DNA of 64,000 nucleotides from Stenotrophomonas rhizophila. GTDB taxonomy: Bacteria > Pseudomonadota > Gammaproteobacteria > Xanthomonadales > Xanthomonadaceae. The notes below the pieces were generated by a model. It did not search any database. It saw only the letters and a program-made list of their open reading frames with translations, and was not told the origin of the DNA. The stretch lies in the NCBI RefSeq assembly GCF_001704155.1, contig NZ_CP016294.1:3221501-3285500 (forward strand). Direction: 5' to 3'. Of this stretch, positions 15,872 through 25,800 are shown piece after piece (within the stretch, counting starts at the first letter, position 1; each line of letters starts with the position of its first letter). Made by a program: the position numbers and the translations under genes.

Positions 15872-17263
15872 ATGCTAGCAGACCCAGCCCCCCTTACGTT
15901 GGCCGACCGGTGGCGGCAACGCGACCTGGCCGTGCTGTGGCACCCGTGCACGCAGATGCGTGAGCACCCGGACACCTTGCCGCTGGTGCCGATTGCGCGC
16001 GGTGAAGGCCCGTGGCTGGTCGATCACGACGGCCACCGCTACCTGGATGCGGTGAGCAGCTGGTGGACCAACCTGTTCGGCCATGCCGAGCCGCGCATCG
16101 GCGCGGCCATCGCCCGCCAGGCCACGCAGCTGGAGCAGGTGATGCTGGCCGGCTTCAGCCACGAACCGGCGGTTGAACTGGCCGAACGGTTGCTGGCGAT
16201 CGCACCGCGCCAGGCCGGGCGCGCGCCGTTGTCCAAGGTGTTCTACGCCGACAACGGCTCGGCCGGGGTCGAGGTCGCATTGAAGATGGCGTTCCATTAC
16301 TTCCGCAACCGCGGCGAGGAGCACCGCACCCGCTTCGTGGCGCTGGAGAACGGCTACCACGGTGAAACCCTGGGCGCGCTGTCGGTCGGGGATATTCCGT
16401 TGTACCGCCGCGTTTACGCGCCGCTGCTGACCGAGGCACTGTTCGCACCCTCGCCGGACGCCTACCTGGCCGAACCCGGACAGAGCGCCGCTGAGCGCGC
16501 CCATGAGGCGGCAGATCGCCTCGCCGACCTGTTCGACCAGCACCCGGGCGAGATCTGCGCGGTGATCCTGGAGCCGCGCCTGCAGTGTGCTGGTGGCATG
16601 CGCATGCACGACCCCGTTTATCTGAAGCGGGCGCGCGAACTATGCGATGCCAATGGCGCGTTCCTGATCGCCGATGAGATCGCCACCGGCTTTGGCCGCA
16701 CCGGTACCCTGTTCGCCTGCGAACAGGCCGGGGTGATGCCCGACCTGCTGTGCCTGTCCAAGGGCCTGACCGGTGGCTTCCTGCCGCTGGCGGCGGTGCT
16801 GGCTACCCAGGCACTGTACGACGCGTTCCTGGACGACAGCCGCGAGCGTGCCTTCCTGCATTCGCACAGCTACACGGGCAACCCGCTGGCCTGCACGGCC
16901 GCGCTGGCCACGCTGGACATCTTCGCCAGCGAGGATGTGATCGCGCGCAACCGCAGCACCGCCGAGGTCATGCGCACCCTGGCCGCGCCCTTCACCGACC
17001 ACGCCCATGTGGCCGATGTACGCCAGGCCGGCATGGTGGTCGCGTTCGAGCTGACCCGCAACGGCGACAAGCGCACGCCCTTCCCCGCCGGGGCGCGGGT
17101 GGGACTGCATGCCTACAACGCCGCGTTGCGGCGCGGCGTGGTGCTGCGCCCGCTGGGCAACGTGCTGTACTGGATGCCTCCCTACTGCGTGGAGGACGAA
17201 CACCTGGACCTGCTGGCCCAGACCACCCTGGCTGCGATCGAGGAAGCTGTTGCATGCGCGTGA
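15872..17263 (+). CDS. bioA: Adenosylmethionine-8-amino-7-oxononanoate aminotransferase
   Basis: PLP enzyme of biotin synthesis that uses S-adenosylmethionine as amino donor to make DAPA. 463 residues. Family motifs: LWHPCTQM near residue 22, SSWWTNLFGH near 63, YADNGSAGVEVALKMAFHY, and ENGYHGETLGALSVGD. The PLP lysine is in LCLSKGLTGGFLPLAAVL near 296, preceded by IADEIATGFGRTG. It overlaps rsmE by 10 bases. No other bio gene is in the window. Confidence 0.95.
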   Translation: MLADPAPLTLADRWRQRDLAVLWHPCTQMREHPDTLPLVPIARGEGPWLVDHDGHRYLDAVSSWWTNLFGHAEPRIGAAIARQATQLEQVMLAGFSHEPAVELAERLLAIAPRQAGRAPLSKVFYADNGSAGVEVALKMAFHYFRNRGEEHRTRFVALENGYHGETLGALSVGDIPLYRRVYAPLLTEALFAPSPDAYLAEPGQSAAERAHEAADRLADLFDQHPGEICAVILEPRLQCAGGMRMHDPVYLKRARELCDANGAFLIADEIATGFGRTGTLFACEQAGVMPDLLCLSKGLTGGFLPLAAVLATQALYDAFLDDSRERAFLHSHSYTGNPLACTAALATLDIFASEDVIARNRSTAEVMRTLAAPFTDHAHVADVRQAGMVVAFELTRNGDKRTPFPAGARVGLHAYNAALRRGVVLRPLGNVLYWMPPYCVEDEHLDLLAQTTLAAIEEAVACA

Positions 17264-17988
17264 CCCGTTCTTATGTGGAAGCTCCGCTGGCCGTCGGCCA
17301 GACCCTGTCGCTGCCCGAAGAGGTGGCCAATCATCTCGTCCGCGTGATGCGTCTGCGCGAGGGCGAAGGCTGCGTACTGTTCAATGGCGATGGCCACGAC
17401 TACAGCGCCACGCTGGTGGAATCGGGCAAGCGCGACGCCCGCGTGCGGATCGAGGCCGCACAGGCGCTGGACAACGAATCCACGCTGTCGATCACCCTGC
17501 TGCAGGGCATCGCGCGCGGCGAGAAGATGGACCTGATCCTGCAGAAGGCCACCGAACTGGGGGTGCAGGCGATCGTGCCGGTCAATGCCGAGCGCACCGA
17601 GGTCAAGCTGGACGCGGCGCGCGCGGAAAAGCGCCTGACGCACTGGCGCAGCGTGGTGGTGTCGGCCTGTGGGCAGTCCGGGCGCGCCCGGGTACCGGAG
17701 GTAGCGGCGCCGCTGGGCGTGCAGGAGGCGGCCAAGGGAATGCCTGCCGAAGCGCTCAAGCTGACGCTGGACCCGCTGGGCGAGCATCGCTTGTCCACGC
17801 TGGAGGCCGCGCCCGGTGGAGTGGTGATTGCGATCGGGCCGGAGGGCGGCTGGTCGCCGCGCGATCGGCAGGCGCTGGCGGCAGCCGGGTTCCAGGGATT
17901 GCAGCTGGGGCCGCGGATCCTGCGCACCGAAACCGCCGGGTTGGCCGCGATCGCGGCCTTGCAGGCGCGGTTGGGGGATCTGGGCTGA
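17254..17988 (+). CDS. rsmE: 16S rRNA (uracil1498-N3)-methyltransferase
   Basis: Methylates U1498 of 16S rRNA using S-adenosylmethionine. 244 residues, typical. N-terminal PUA-like domain (EVANHLVRVMRLREGEG), then the SPOUT knot: QKATELGVQAIVPVNAERTEVK, SACGQSGRARVPEV, IGPEGGWSPRDRQAL and LGPRILRTETAGLAAIAAL. The ATG lies inside the end of bioA, implying coupled translation. Confidence 0.95.
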   Translation: MRVTRSYVEAPLAVGQTLSLPEEVANHLVRVMRLREGEGCVLFNGDGHDYSATLVESGKRDARVRIEAAQALDNESTLSITLLQGIARGEKMDLILQKATELGVQAIVPVNAERTEVKLDAARAEKRLTHWRSVVVSACGQSGRARVPEVAAPLGVQEAAKGMPAEALKLTLDPLGEHRLSTLEAAPGGVVIAIGPEGGWSPRDRQALAAAGFQGLQLGPRILRTETAGLAAIAALQARLGDLG

Positions 17989-18046
17989 CGCGTCGTCACG
18001 CCCCACGGTCGTGAGCTACCGCATTTCCGGGGTGTCGAATCCCCGG

Positions 18047-18517
18047 TCAATTCACCGGAAGCGCCTCATCCAGGGCCGCTTCCAGCGCGTCAAGATCGGG
18101 CAGCAACGCGCTCTGTTCGCCCAGCAGCACGCGCATGTGCACGCCTTTCGGCAGGGTTTCTTCGGAGGCGTCGGCCAGCAGGCCGTCGCGCGGCACCGCG
18201 ATCAGCTGCGGGAAGGTATGGGTCAGCAGCGCAAGGTACGGGCGATTGGGGTTGCCACCCAGCGCTTTGAGCACCACTACCTTGTTGTTGCTCACCACCG
18301 CGTCCTCGCCCTGGCCGGACAGGCGCGCGAACGACATCAGCGGCACGTCCCAGCCCTGCCAGCGGATTTCGCCGATCAGCCACGCGGGCGCGTTGTCCAC
18401 CGGGGTGACCGGCACCTTGGACATCATTTCGGCCACCGTCGCATTGGGCAGCAGCACGCGCTCGCTCCCGGCCTGGATCAGTACCCCACGGATTTCGTCG
18501 TTGCTGGCGTAGCTCAT
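18047..18517 (-). CDS. chpC: CheW-like adaptor of the Pil-Chp system (ChpC)
   Basis: 156 residues of the CheW fold: an N-terminal GVLIQAGSERVLLPNATVAE strand pair, PAWLIGEIRWQGWDVPLMSF, and a C-terminal PNRPYLALLTHTFPQLIAVP. In Pil-Chp operons ChpC is thought to link additional receptors to the ChpA kinase. Last gene of the operon, 34 bases after chpB. More divergent than PilI, as is usual for ChpC. Confidence 0.82.
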   Translation of the reverse strand: MSYASNDEIRGVLIQAGSERVLLPNATVAEMMSKVPVTPVDNAPAWLIGEIRWQGWDVPLMSFARLSGQGEDAVVSNNKVVVLKALGGNPNRPYLALLTHTFPQLIAVPRDGLLADASEETLPKGVHMRVLLGEQSALLPDLDALEAALDEALPVN

Positions 18518-18551
18518 GCGTCTGCTTCCTGAAAGTGATACGGCGTGGCGA

Positions 18552-19868
18552 TTACTCGCTCACGCCCCAGCGTTCGGCGATGGCGGCGGCCAGCTGCGGC
18601 GGATCACCGGCGGCCATGCCGGCGGCAACCACCGCGTTGGCGGCGATCGGGTCGTAACAGCCCTCACCGGTCTGGCCCGCGACCCAGCCGCCGGCCACGG
18701 CCAGCGACAGCACGTCGTCCAGCAGCGCCACGTCACTGCCGCTGAGCATCACCACGGCGCTGTGCGCCGGCGGCAACGCGGCCACCTGGATGCCCTTGGC
18801 ATCCGCGGTGAAATGCAGGCCGCGGTGGTGCACGGCCACGCCCACGTCATCGGGCAGGATGTAGGCATTGCCGGCCAGCACCGGCTGGTCGGATTCGGCC
18901 AACACCACCGGCAACGCCGACACACGGGCCATCTGCTTGACCAGGTTGCCGTAACGGCCCCCGTCCAGGCGCATGTAGACCAGGATCGGCACCGCCAGCC
19001 CGGCCGGCAGCGCGGCCAGCAGCCGGCGCAGCGCGTCGGGGCCACCGATGCCGGCCAGCACCAGCACGGCGCCGGGTGCGGCGCCGCTGGGGTCGGCGTC
19101 AGCTTCCAGCTCGACCAGCGACAGGCGCTCGATGTCGAACGCATTGGGTTCGATTGGCGCGCTGACCGGCGCAGCTGGCGCGGCAACGGGTACCGCGCTG
19201 TCTTCATCCACCAGCGACCAGCTGCTGTGGTCGCCCAACGGCGCGCGCGGGACAGGCGGGGCCGAGGCCGGGACCGGCGGCGGCACGCTGGCCGACGGTG
19301 CGGCGACCGGCGCCTGCATGGCGGCCAGTGCTTCCTCCAGCGAGATCGGCTCGCTGTAGCCTTCCGGCGCCTGGTACAGGCCGTCAGGCGGCACGTCGCC
19401 GGCGGCGTCGAAGGCTTCGCGCACATGGAATTCCAGCGGCGCGTCGGCATGCAGTTCGGCTGGTGTCTGCGGCAGGCCGGGCTCGGGCTGAAGCAGGCCT
19501 TCCTGCTCGGCGCCCGGCGGCAGCACGTCCTGATGGCCATGCAGCTTGGCCACCAGGTGGCGCGCCCAGCGCTGGGCTTCCCAGCCCTCGCGGCGCGCAG
19601 CCAGTTCGGCTTCGTCGAAGATGACCGTCAGCGACGGCGAGGCCAGCACCGGGTCGAGGCGTTCAAGCGCATCCTCGATGGCCGGTTCCAGCGCGATCAG
19701 CACCGCGCCGGCGTCCGCGCCGCCCAGGGTTTCCAGATCCACGCTGTTGGGATCCTCTTCCAGCACCACGGTCGCACCGGCCTGGGCCAGCGCTTCGCGC
19801 AGGCGCTCACGCGCCGGGCCGACCCGTGCCAGCAATGCCACCGACGGCAGCGGGTTCAGGTCATTCAC
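18552..19868 (-). CDS. chpB: CheB-like methylesterase ChpB, probably catalytically degenerate
   Basis: 438 residues. Residues 1-130 resemble a degenerate receiver-like domain (SVALLARVGPARERLREAL). A proline/alanine-rich linker (about 195-265) leads to a CheB-type domain. The CheB serine motif GAS-TGGPEAL reads LAGIGGPDAL here (near 273), with glycine at the serine position. The histidine motif (QHM) reads VYM near 298, and the third motif (LSGSDVALL near 378) is a poor match. Deamidase/methylesterase activity is therefore doubtful, while position between chpA and chpC is right for ChpB. GTG start at 19868 overlaps the chpA stop by eight bases. Confidence 0.78.
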   Translation of the reverse strand: MNDLNPLPSVALLARVGPARERLREALAQAGATVVLEEDPNSVDLETLGGADAGAVLIALEPAIEDALERLDPVLASPSLTVIFDEAELAARREGWEAQRWARHLVAKLHGHQDVLPPGAEQEGLLQPEPGLPQTPAELHADAPLEFHVREAFDAAGDVPPDGLYQAPEGYSEPISLEEALAAMQAPVAAPSASVPPPVPASAPPVPRAPLGDHSSWSLVDEDSAVPVAAPAAPVSAPIEPNAFDIERLSLVELEADADPSGAAPGAVLVLAGIGGPDALRRLLAALPAGLAVPILVYMRLDGGRYGNLVKQMARVSALPVVLAESDQPVLAGNAYILPDDVGVAVHHRGLHFTADAKGIQVAALPPAHSAVVMLSGSDVALLDDVLSLAVAGGWVAGQTGEGCYDPIAANAVVAAGMAAGDPPQLAAAIAERWGVSE

Positions 19869-22800
19869 GGGCACGGGCGATCCCCAGCAGGTCATACACG
19901 TTTCGCATCAGGTCCAGCTCCTGGTACGGCTTGCCCAGGTAACGCTGGACACCGATTTCAAAGGCGCGTTGACGGTGCTTGTCGCCGCTGCGCGAGGTGA
20001 TCATCACGATCGGCACGCCCTTGTAGCGTGGATCGGCGCGCATGGCGGTGGCCAGTTCATAGCCATCCATGCGCGGCATTTCAATGTCCAGCAGCATCAG
20101 GTCGGGTACCCGCTCTTCCAGGCGCTCCAACGCTTCGATACCGTCGCGGGCAACGGCCACTTCGAAGTTGTGGCGTTCCAGGATGCGGCCGGTGACCTTG
20201 CGCATGGTCAGCGAGTCGTCGACCACCATCACCAACGGGGCCTGGCGGTCGGTTGCCTGCGCGGCCGGTGCGATCGGCTTGAGCGGGTTGGCCTGGTAAC
20301 GGCGCACCAGCGGGGCGACGTCCAGGATCACCACCACGCGGCCATCGCCGGTGATGGTGGCACCGTAGATGCCCGGTACCGAGGCGATCTGCAGGCCGAC
20401 CGGCTTGACCACGATTTCGCGGTTGCCCAGCACCTGGTCGATCGCCACCGCCGCACGTAGTTCACCGGCGCGCACCAGCAGCAGCGGCACCTGGTCCTGC
20501 CCTTCGGCACGGGCCTGGCCCTGGCCGACCAGCGTACCCAGGTCGTGCAGCGCGAATTCTTCGCCGCCGTAGTGGTAACCGCCGTTGGCCGATTCGAAGC
20601 GCTCGCGCGAGATCCGGCCGATACCGCTGACCGAGGCGACCGGCACCGCGAAGGTGGTCTCGCCGATCTGCACGAACACCGCCTGGGTGACCGCCAGGGT
20701 CTGCGGCAGGCGCAGGGTGAAGGTGACGCCCTTGCCCGGCACCGAGTGGATGTCCACCGAGCCGCCCAGCTGGCGCACTTCGTTGTGCACCACGTCCATG
20801 CCCACGCCGCGGCCTGCCAGCTGGCTGACCTGGTCGGCGGTGCTGAACCCGGGTGAGAAGATCATCGCGTCCAGTTCGGCATCGCTGAGCACGGCGTCGG
20901 CCTCGACCAGGCCGCGCTGTTCGGCGCGCCGACGGATCGCCTCGCGGTTCAGCCCAGCGCCGTCATCGGCCACTTCCAGCACGATTTCCGAGCCTTCGCG
21001 GCGCAGGCGGATGGCGATCTCGCCTTCCTCCGGCTTGCCGGCGGCGCGACGCTGCTCCGGGGTCTCCAGGCCATGGGCCACGGAGTTGCGCAGCATGTGT
21101 TCCAGCGGCGCGACCATGCGGTCGAGCACGTTGCGGTCCAGTTCGCCGTGGGTACCGTCCAGGGTGACGTGGACCTGCTTGCCGGTGTCCTGGCCGGCCT
21201 GGCGGACCACGCGGCGCAGTCGCGGCACCAGGCCGTCGAACGGCACCATGCGCGCGCGCATCAGGCCATCCTGCAGTTCCGAGCTGACCCGCGACTGCTG
21301 CTGCAGCAGGACGTCGTACTGGCGCGACAGATCGTCCAGCACGCCCTGCAGGCCGCCAAGGTCGGCTGCGGATTCGTTCAGCGCACGGCTGAGCTGCTGC
21401 AGCGTGGAGAAGCGGTCCAGTTCCAGCGGGTCGAACTTGTGGTCGACCTGTTCCTGCTCGCGCTGGTAACGAGCCACGATCTGGGCTTCGGTTTCCAGGT
21501 CCAGGCGACGCAGCTGGTCGCGCAGGCGCGCATTGGTGCGGTCCAGTTCGCCCATGGCACCGCGGAAGGCACCCAGCTGCTGTTCCAGGCGCGACCGGTA
21601 GATCGCCACTTCACCGGCGTGGTTGACCAGGCGGTCCAGCAGGTCGGCGCGCACACGCACCTGCTCCTGCTGCGGACGCGCCAGGGTGTCTTCGTCAGTG
21701 GACGCTTCCAGCGGCACCGGTGCGGACAACGGTGCCGACGCAACGGCCGTATCGACCACCGCCGAGACCTCGACCGCGGCAGCAGGCGCGGCGGGCGCGT
21801 CTTCTGCTTCGGCGCGGCCGAGCGTGCGCGCTTCGAACGCGGCGATCAGGTCGTCCGGCATGGCCACGTCGCGGTGGCGACCGGTGCGGGTCAGCATCTG
21901 GTGCAGGCGGTCGAAGCCGCGTTCCAGCAGGTGGACGTCGCTGCGGTCGATATCGGTACGGTTGGCGGCGACCGCCTCCAGCAGCGATTCGATGCCGTGG
22001 CCCAGGTCGCCGATGGCGTTGATGCCGGCCATGCGTGCGCCACCCTTGAGGGTGTGCAGATCACGCTGCAGCCCGGCGATCGCTTCGCGATCCTGGGGCG
22101 CGGCGCGCAGTTCGCTGATCAGGCCATCGCAATGGTCGAGCAGGTCCTTGCCTTCCTCGACGAAGATGTCGACCAGCTCGCGGTCCAGCACGCTGAAGTC
22201 CAGCGAACCGGCGTCGTCGATTTCCTCTTCTTCGGCGGCCGCTTCGTCCGCCGCAATGGCGGCGGACAGCGGGGCGTCTTCCAGTTCGAACAGCGGTGCC
22301 GACGGCGACGATGCTTCGGCATCGGACAGGCCTGCTTCGGACTCGGCGAACGCATCGCGTTCGTCCAGAGCTTCGTGGCGCGCATCCAGGCCCAGCACCG
22401 GAGCGTCGTCGGCAGTTGCCTCCGCATCGGGACCGTCGACGATGGTCAGGCCATCGTCCAGCGCCTGCTGCAGCTCAACCGATTCGCCGAACGCGGGGGT
22501 CGACGGGATGACGTCTTCCAGCACCGCAGCGTCTTCGTTTTCTTCGATGGCATCCAGGCTGTACCCGGCGCTGTCATCGGCGGTGCCCGGTGCGTCGGCC
22601 TCCGATTCGATCGCGTCGTGCAGCGCCTCGACTTCCACGGCCTCCAGTTCGATGGCCTGGATCTCTTCGGCCTGGATCTCTTCGGCCACGATCTCTTCGG
22701 CGACGATGTCGAGCGGCTGCGACGGTTCCGCGGCAGCTGCGTCCGCAACCTCCACCGTGTCCGGCAGGGTGTGCTCGTAGAAGCGCGACAGATCGTCCGC

Positions 22801-25800
22801 ACCCGTCAGCTCCACGGTTTCCAGGCCGTGCTCGACGATGGGCGCTTCCACGGTTTCCGGCGTGGTATCGACCGGCGCGCTGGACGGCGCGTCGAACGGA
22901 GTCACCAGTTCGGCGTTGAAGTAAGCCGAAAGATCGTCGCTGCCCGTCAGCTCATCGACCACCAGGGCATCGTCGGCCGTTTCGCCGGCGTCGACCAGCG
23001 ACAGCGCGTCGGCCTCGACGATGGCCTGCTGCAGCCCGGTGTCGGTGCTGTCGTCGGCAACGGCGTAGCCATTGCGCTCATCGAACTGTGCGGACAGCGC
23101 GGCCAGCTCATGCGCGGTGACATCGTGCGCGGCCTGGGATGCATCGGCCTCCGCGTCGTTGTCGGCATCGGCAACGGCATCCCGTTCGTCGGCGTCATCA
23201 CCGTCCAGGTCCATGCCATCGTCGGCAACCAGTGCCGGCCAACGTGCTTCGGGCAGCGTTTCGGCCAGCGCCTGCAGGCGTTCGGCCAGCGCAGCCTGCG
23301 ACGGAATGCGCGGGGCGTCGGCCTGCAGCGCCACCATCGTGGTACGGATCGCAACGGCGGCAGCGGCCAGTGCCTCGACGCCTTCGGTGCCCGGCACCGC
23401 ATCGGCCGCCAAGGAGCGCTTGATGAAGCTCTCGGCGTTACCGGTGACTGCGGTGATTTCCGGCACGTCGGTCATCGCGAACGCACCATTCATGGTGTGC
23501 ACCGCGCGCAGCAGGGTATCGGTGACCGGTTGCGGCGCCGCCTGAGCTTCTTCCAGCCAGGCCTGCAGCGTAGCGTGGTGGGCCTCGACTTCGGCCTCCA
23601 GGATTTCGCGCAGCACCTCGTCGATGTTGGCCGGGGTTCCGCCGGTTTCCTCGACCGCCTCGACGGCCTCGACTTCGGCGGCTTCCTGCACGACGTCGGC
23701 CACGGCCACGTCGATCGGCTCCACCGGCGCGGCGGCCGGAGTCGGCCGCTGCAGCGGCACATGGAAGGTTTCCTCGCCCGCGGCAACGCGGTCGGCGATG
23801 CCCTGCATGGCCTGCAGGTCCGCGCTCACGCGGCTGCCATCGCGCAGCGCAGCGTTGAGCTGCGGCAGCACTTCATAGGCCTGGGTGACCATTGCCACCA
23901 CCGCCGGCGATGCCGGGCGGCTGCCGTCCAGCACGCGGTTGAGCATGCCTTCGATCTTCCAGCTGAACTCGCCCAGGGTGCGCGCGCCAACCAGGCGGCC
24001 ACTGCCCTTCAGGGTGTGGAACACGCGGCGGATCGGACGCAGGCGGTCCATGTTGTCCGGGGCCATGCGCCACACCGGCAGCAGGTTGCCCAGGTTGACC
24101 AGTTCCTCGTCGAACTCTTCGATGAAGACGTCGCGGATATCCTGGTCGATGTTCTCGCCATCGTCCTCGAAGCCGGCGTCGATGGTGCCCGGCTCGTCAG
24201 CGGCAACCGGCGCGTCGACCACGGCAGGCGCCTCGACAGCCGGCGCGGTGGAGAACTGCGCGGCGGCGGCATCCAGCTCGGCAAGGAAGCGCGCGGATTC
24301 GTCGTCCAGCTCGATCTTGCTGATCACGGCTTCCTGCACGCCAGCGACGGAGCCCACGCCCGTTGCTTCGATGGCAGCTTCGTCTTCGCGAGCCTCGTCC
24401 TGGCGGGCATCGATCAGGTCTTCGGCCGGTACAGCGACCGCTTCAACCGGTTCGTCTTCAACCGGCTCGGCCTGCTCCTGCAGGAACGCCGGCAGCGCCT
24501 GTACATCCAGCTCGCTGGAGTCGGTGGCCGGCGCATCGTCGATCTGCAGCGAGAGCACGTCGCCGGCATTGTGCAGCGGCTCGTCGAAGGTGAATTCGAT
24601 CGGCTCGTCGCTCAGTTCCAGTGCATCGTGTTCGGCGGCGACCGGGTCGAACCCGGTGGCGATCGGTGCTGCGGTGTCGGACGGCGTCGCGTCCACGCCA
24701 TCCAGGGCGATCGGTGCGATGTCGGTTGCCGGTGCGGCCTGCCACGACGTGCCGACGCTGGCATCTTCCGCCAGCACCGGATCGAAGTGGGCGAAAGTGG
24801 GAGCGTCATCGGTACGCACCGGTTCGCTGTGCAGCGTCCACTGCGGCGCGTCCGAAGCGACCGGGGCGGTCGACGCTTCGAACACCAGCGTCGGCGCGGG
24901 CTTGCTGGCCGGCGCGACGGGCGCGGCGGCAGCGACCTCAGGCAGCGGCTCGAAGGTGAAGTCCGGCAGCGGCGGCGAAGGAACGTCGCCCGGTGCCGGG
25001 GCGGCCGGCGTGACCGCCGTTTCCACCGGGGCCACCACGGGGGTATCCCATCCGGTCAGCTCCACGTGTTCCGGGGCCACCGGCAGCGCCTCGGCGCTGG
25101 CATCGACCGGGGCGGCATTTTCGTCCGGCAGTGGCCAGTAGCGCAGCGTTTCCAGGCTGGTGCGGGTAATGTCGAGAATGTCGTCGCGACCCTGGCGGCG
25201 TTCGCGCAGGGCTTCGAGGTAATACTCCAGGCTGGCCATGGCGTCGGCCAGGGTGTCCAGCTGGCGGCCGCTGGGTACGCGCTGGCGGCCGATCAGCTCG
25301 ACCGCGATGTACTGGCGCACGCCCTGCAGGTAATCGGCCGGCGTGGACAGGTCGAGCATGCGCAACGCGCCGGCGACCTCGCCCAGCAGGCGAGGCACTT
25401 CGTGCAGCTGCTCGTGGTTCCAGTTGGTTTCGATGAACGCGACGAAATGCTCGCGCGCGGCCGAGAAGTTGGCGATCGCCTCATGGGCAAGCACTTCAAC
25501 GGTACGTCGGCCTTCGGCCGCGCTCGGATCGTCTTCACCACTGCCGCCGGCGCCGAGGTGGGCGACCTGGTCGTCCAGCGAGGCATCCACGTACAGCAGC
25601 GCACCGGCGATATCCAGCAGCAGGGTCTCATCGATCTGCTGCTGCCCGTCGACCACGCCACGCAGCGCATCGCGCTGCTGCACGACCACGCCGCGGGCCA
25701 CGCCCAGGCCCATCATGCCCAGGGTGTCGGCGACCGCACCCAGTTCGTTGACCTGGGTCTGCAGCTGGGCCGGCTCGCCGCCGGTACGCAGGTGCAGGTC

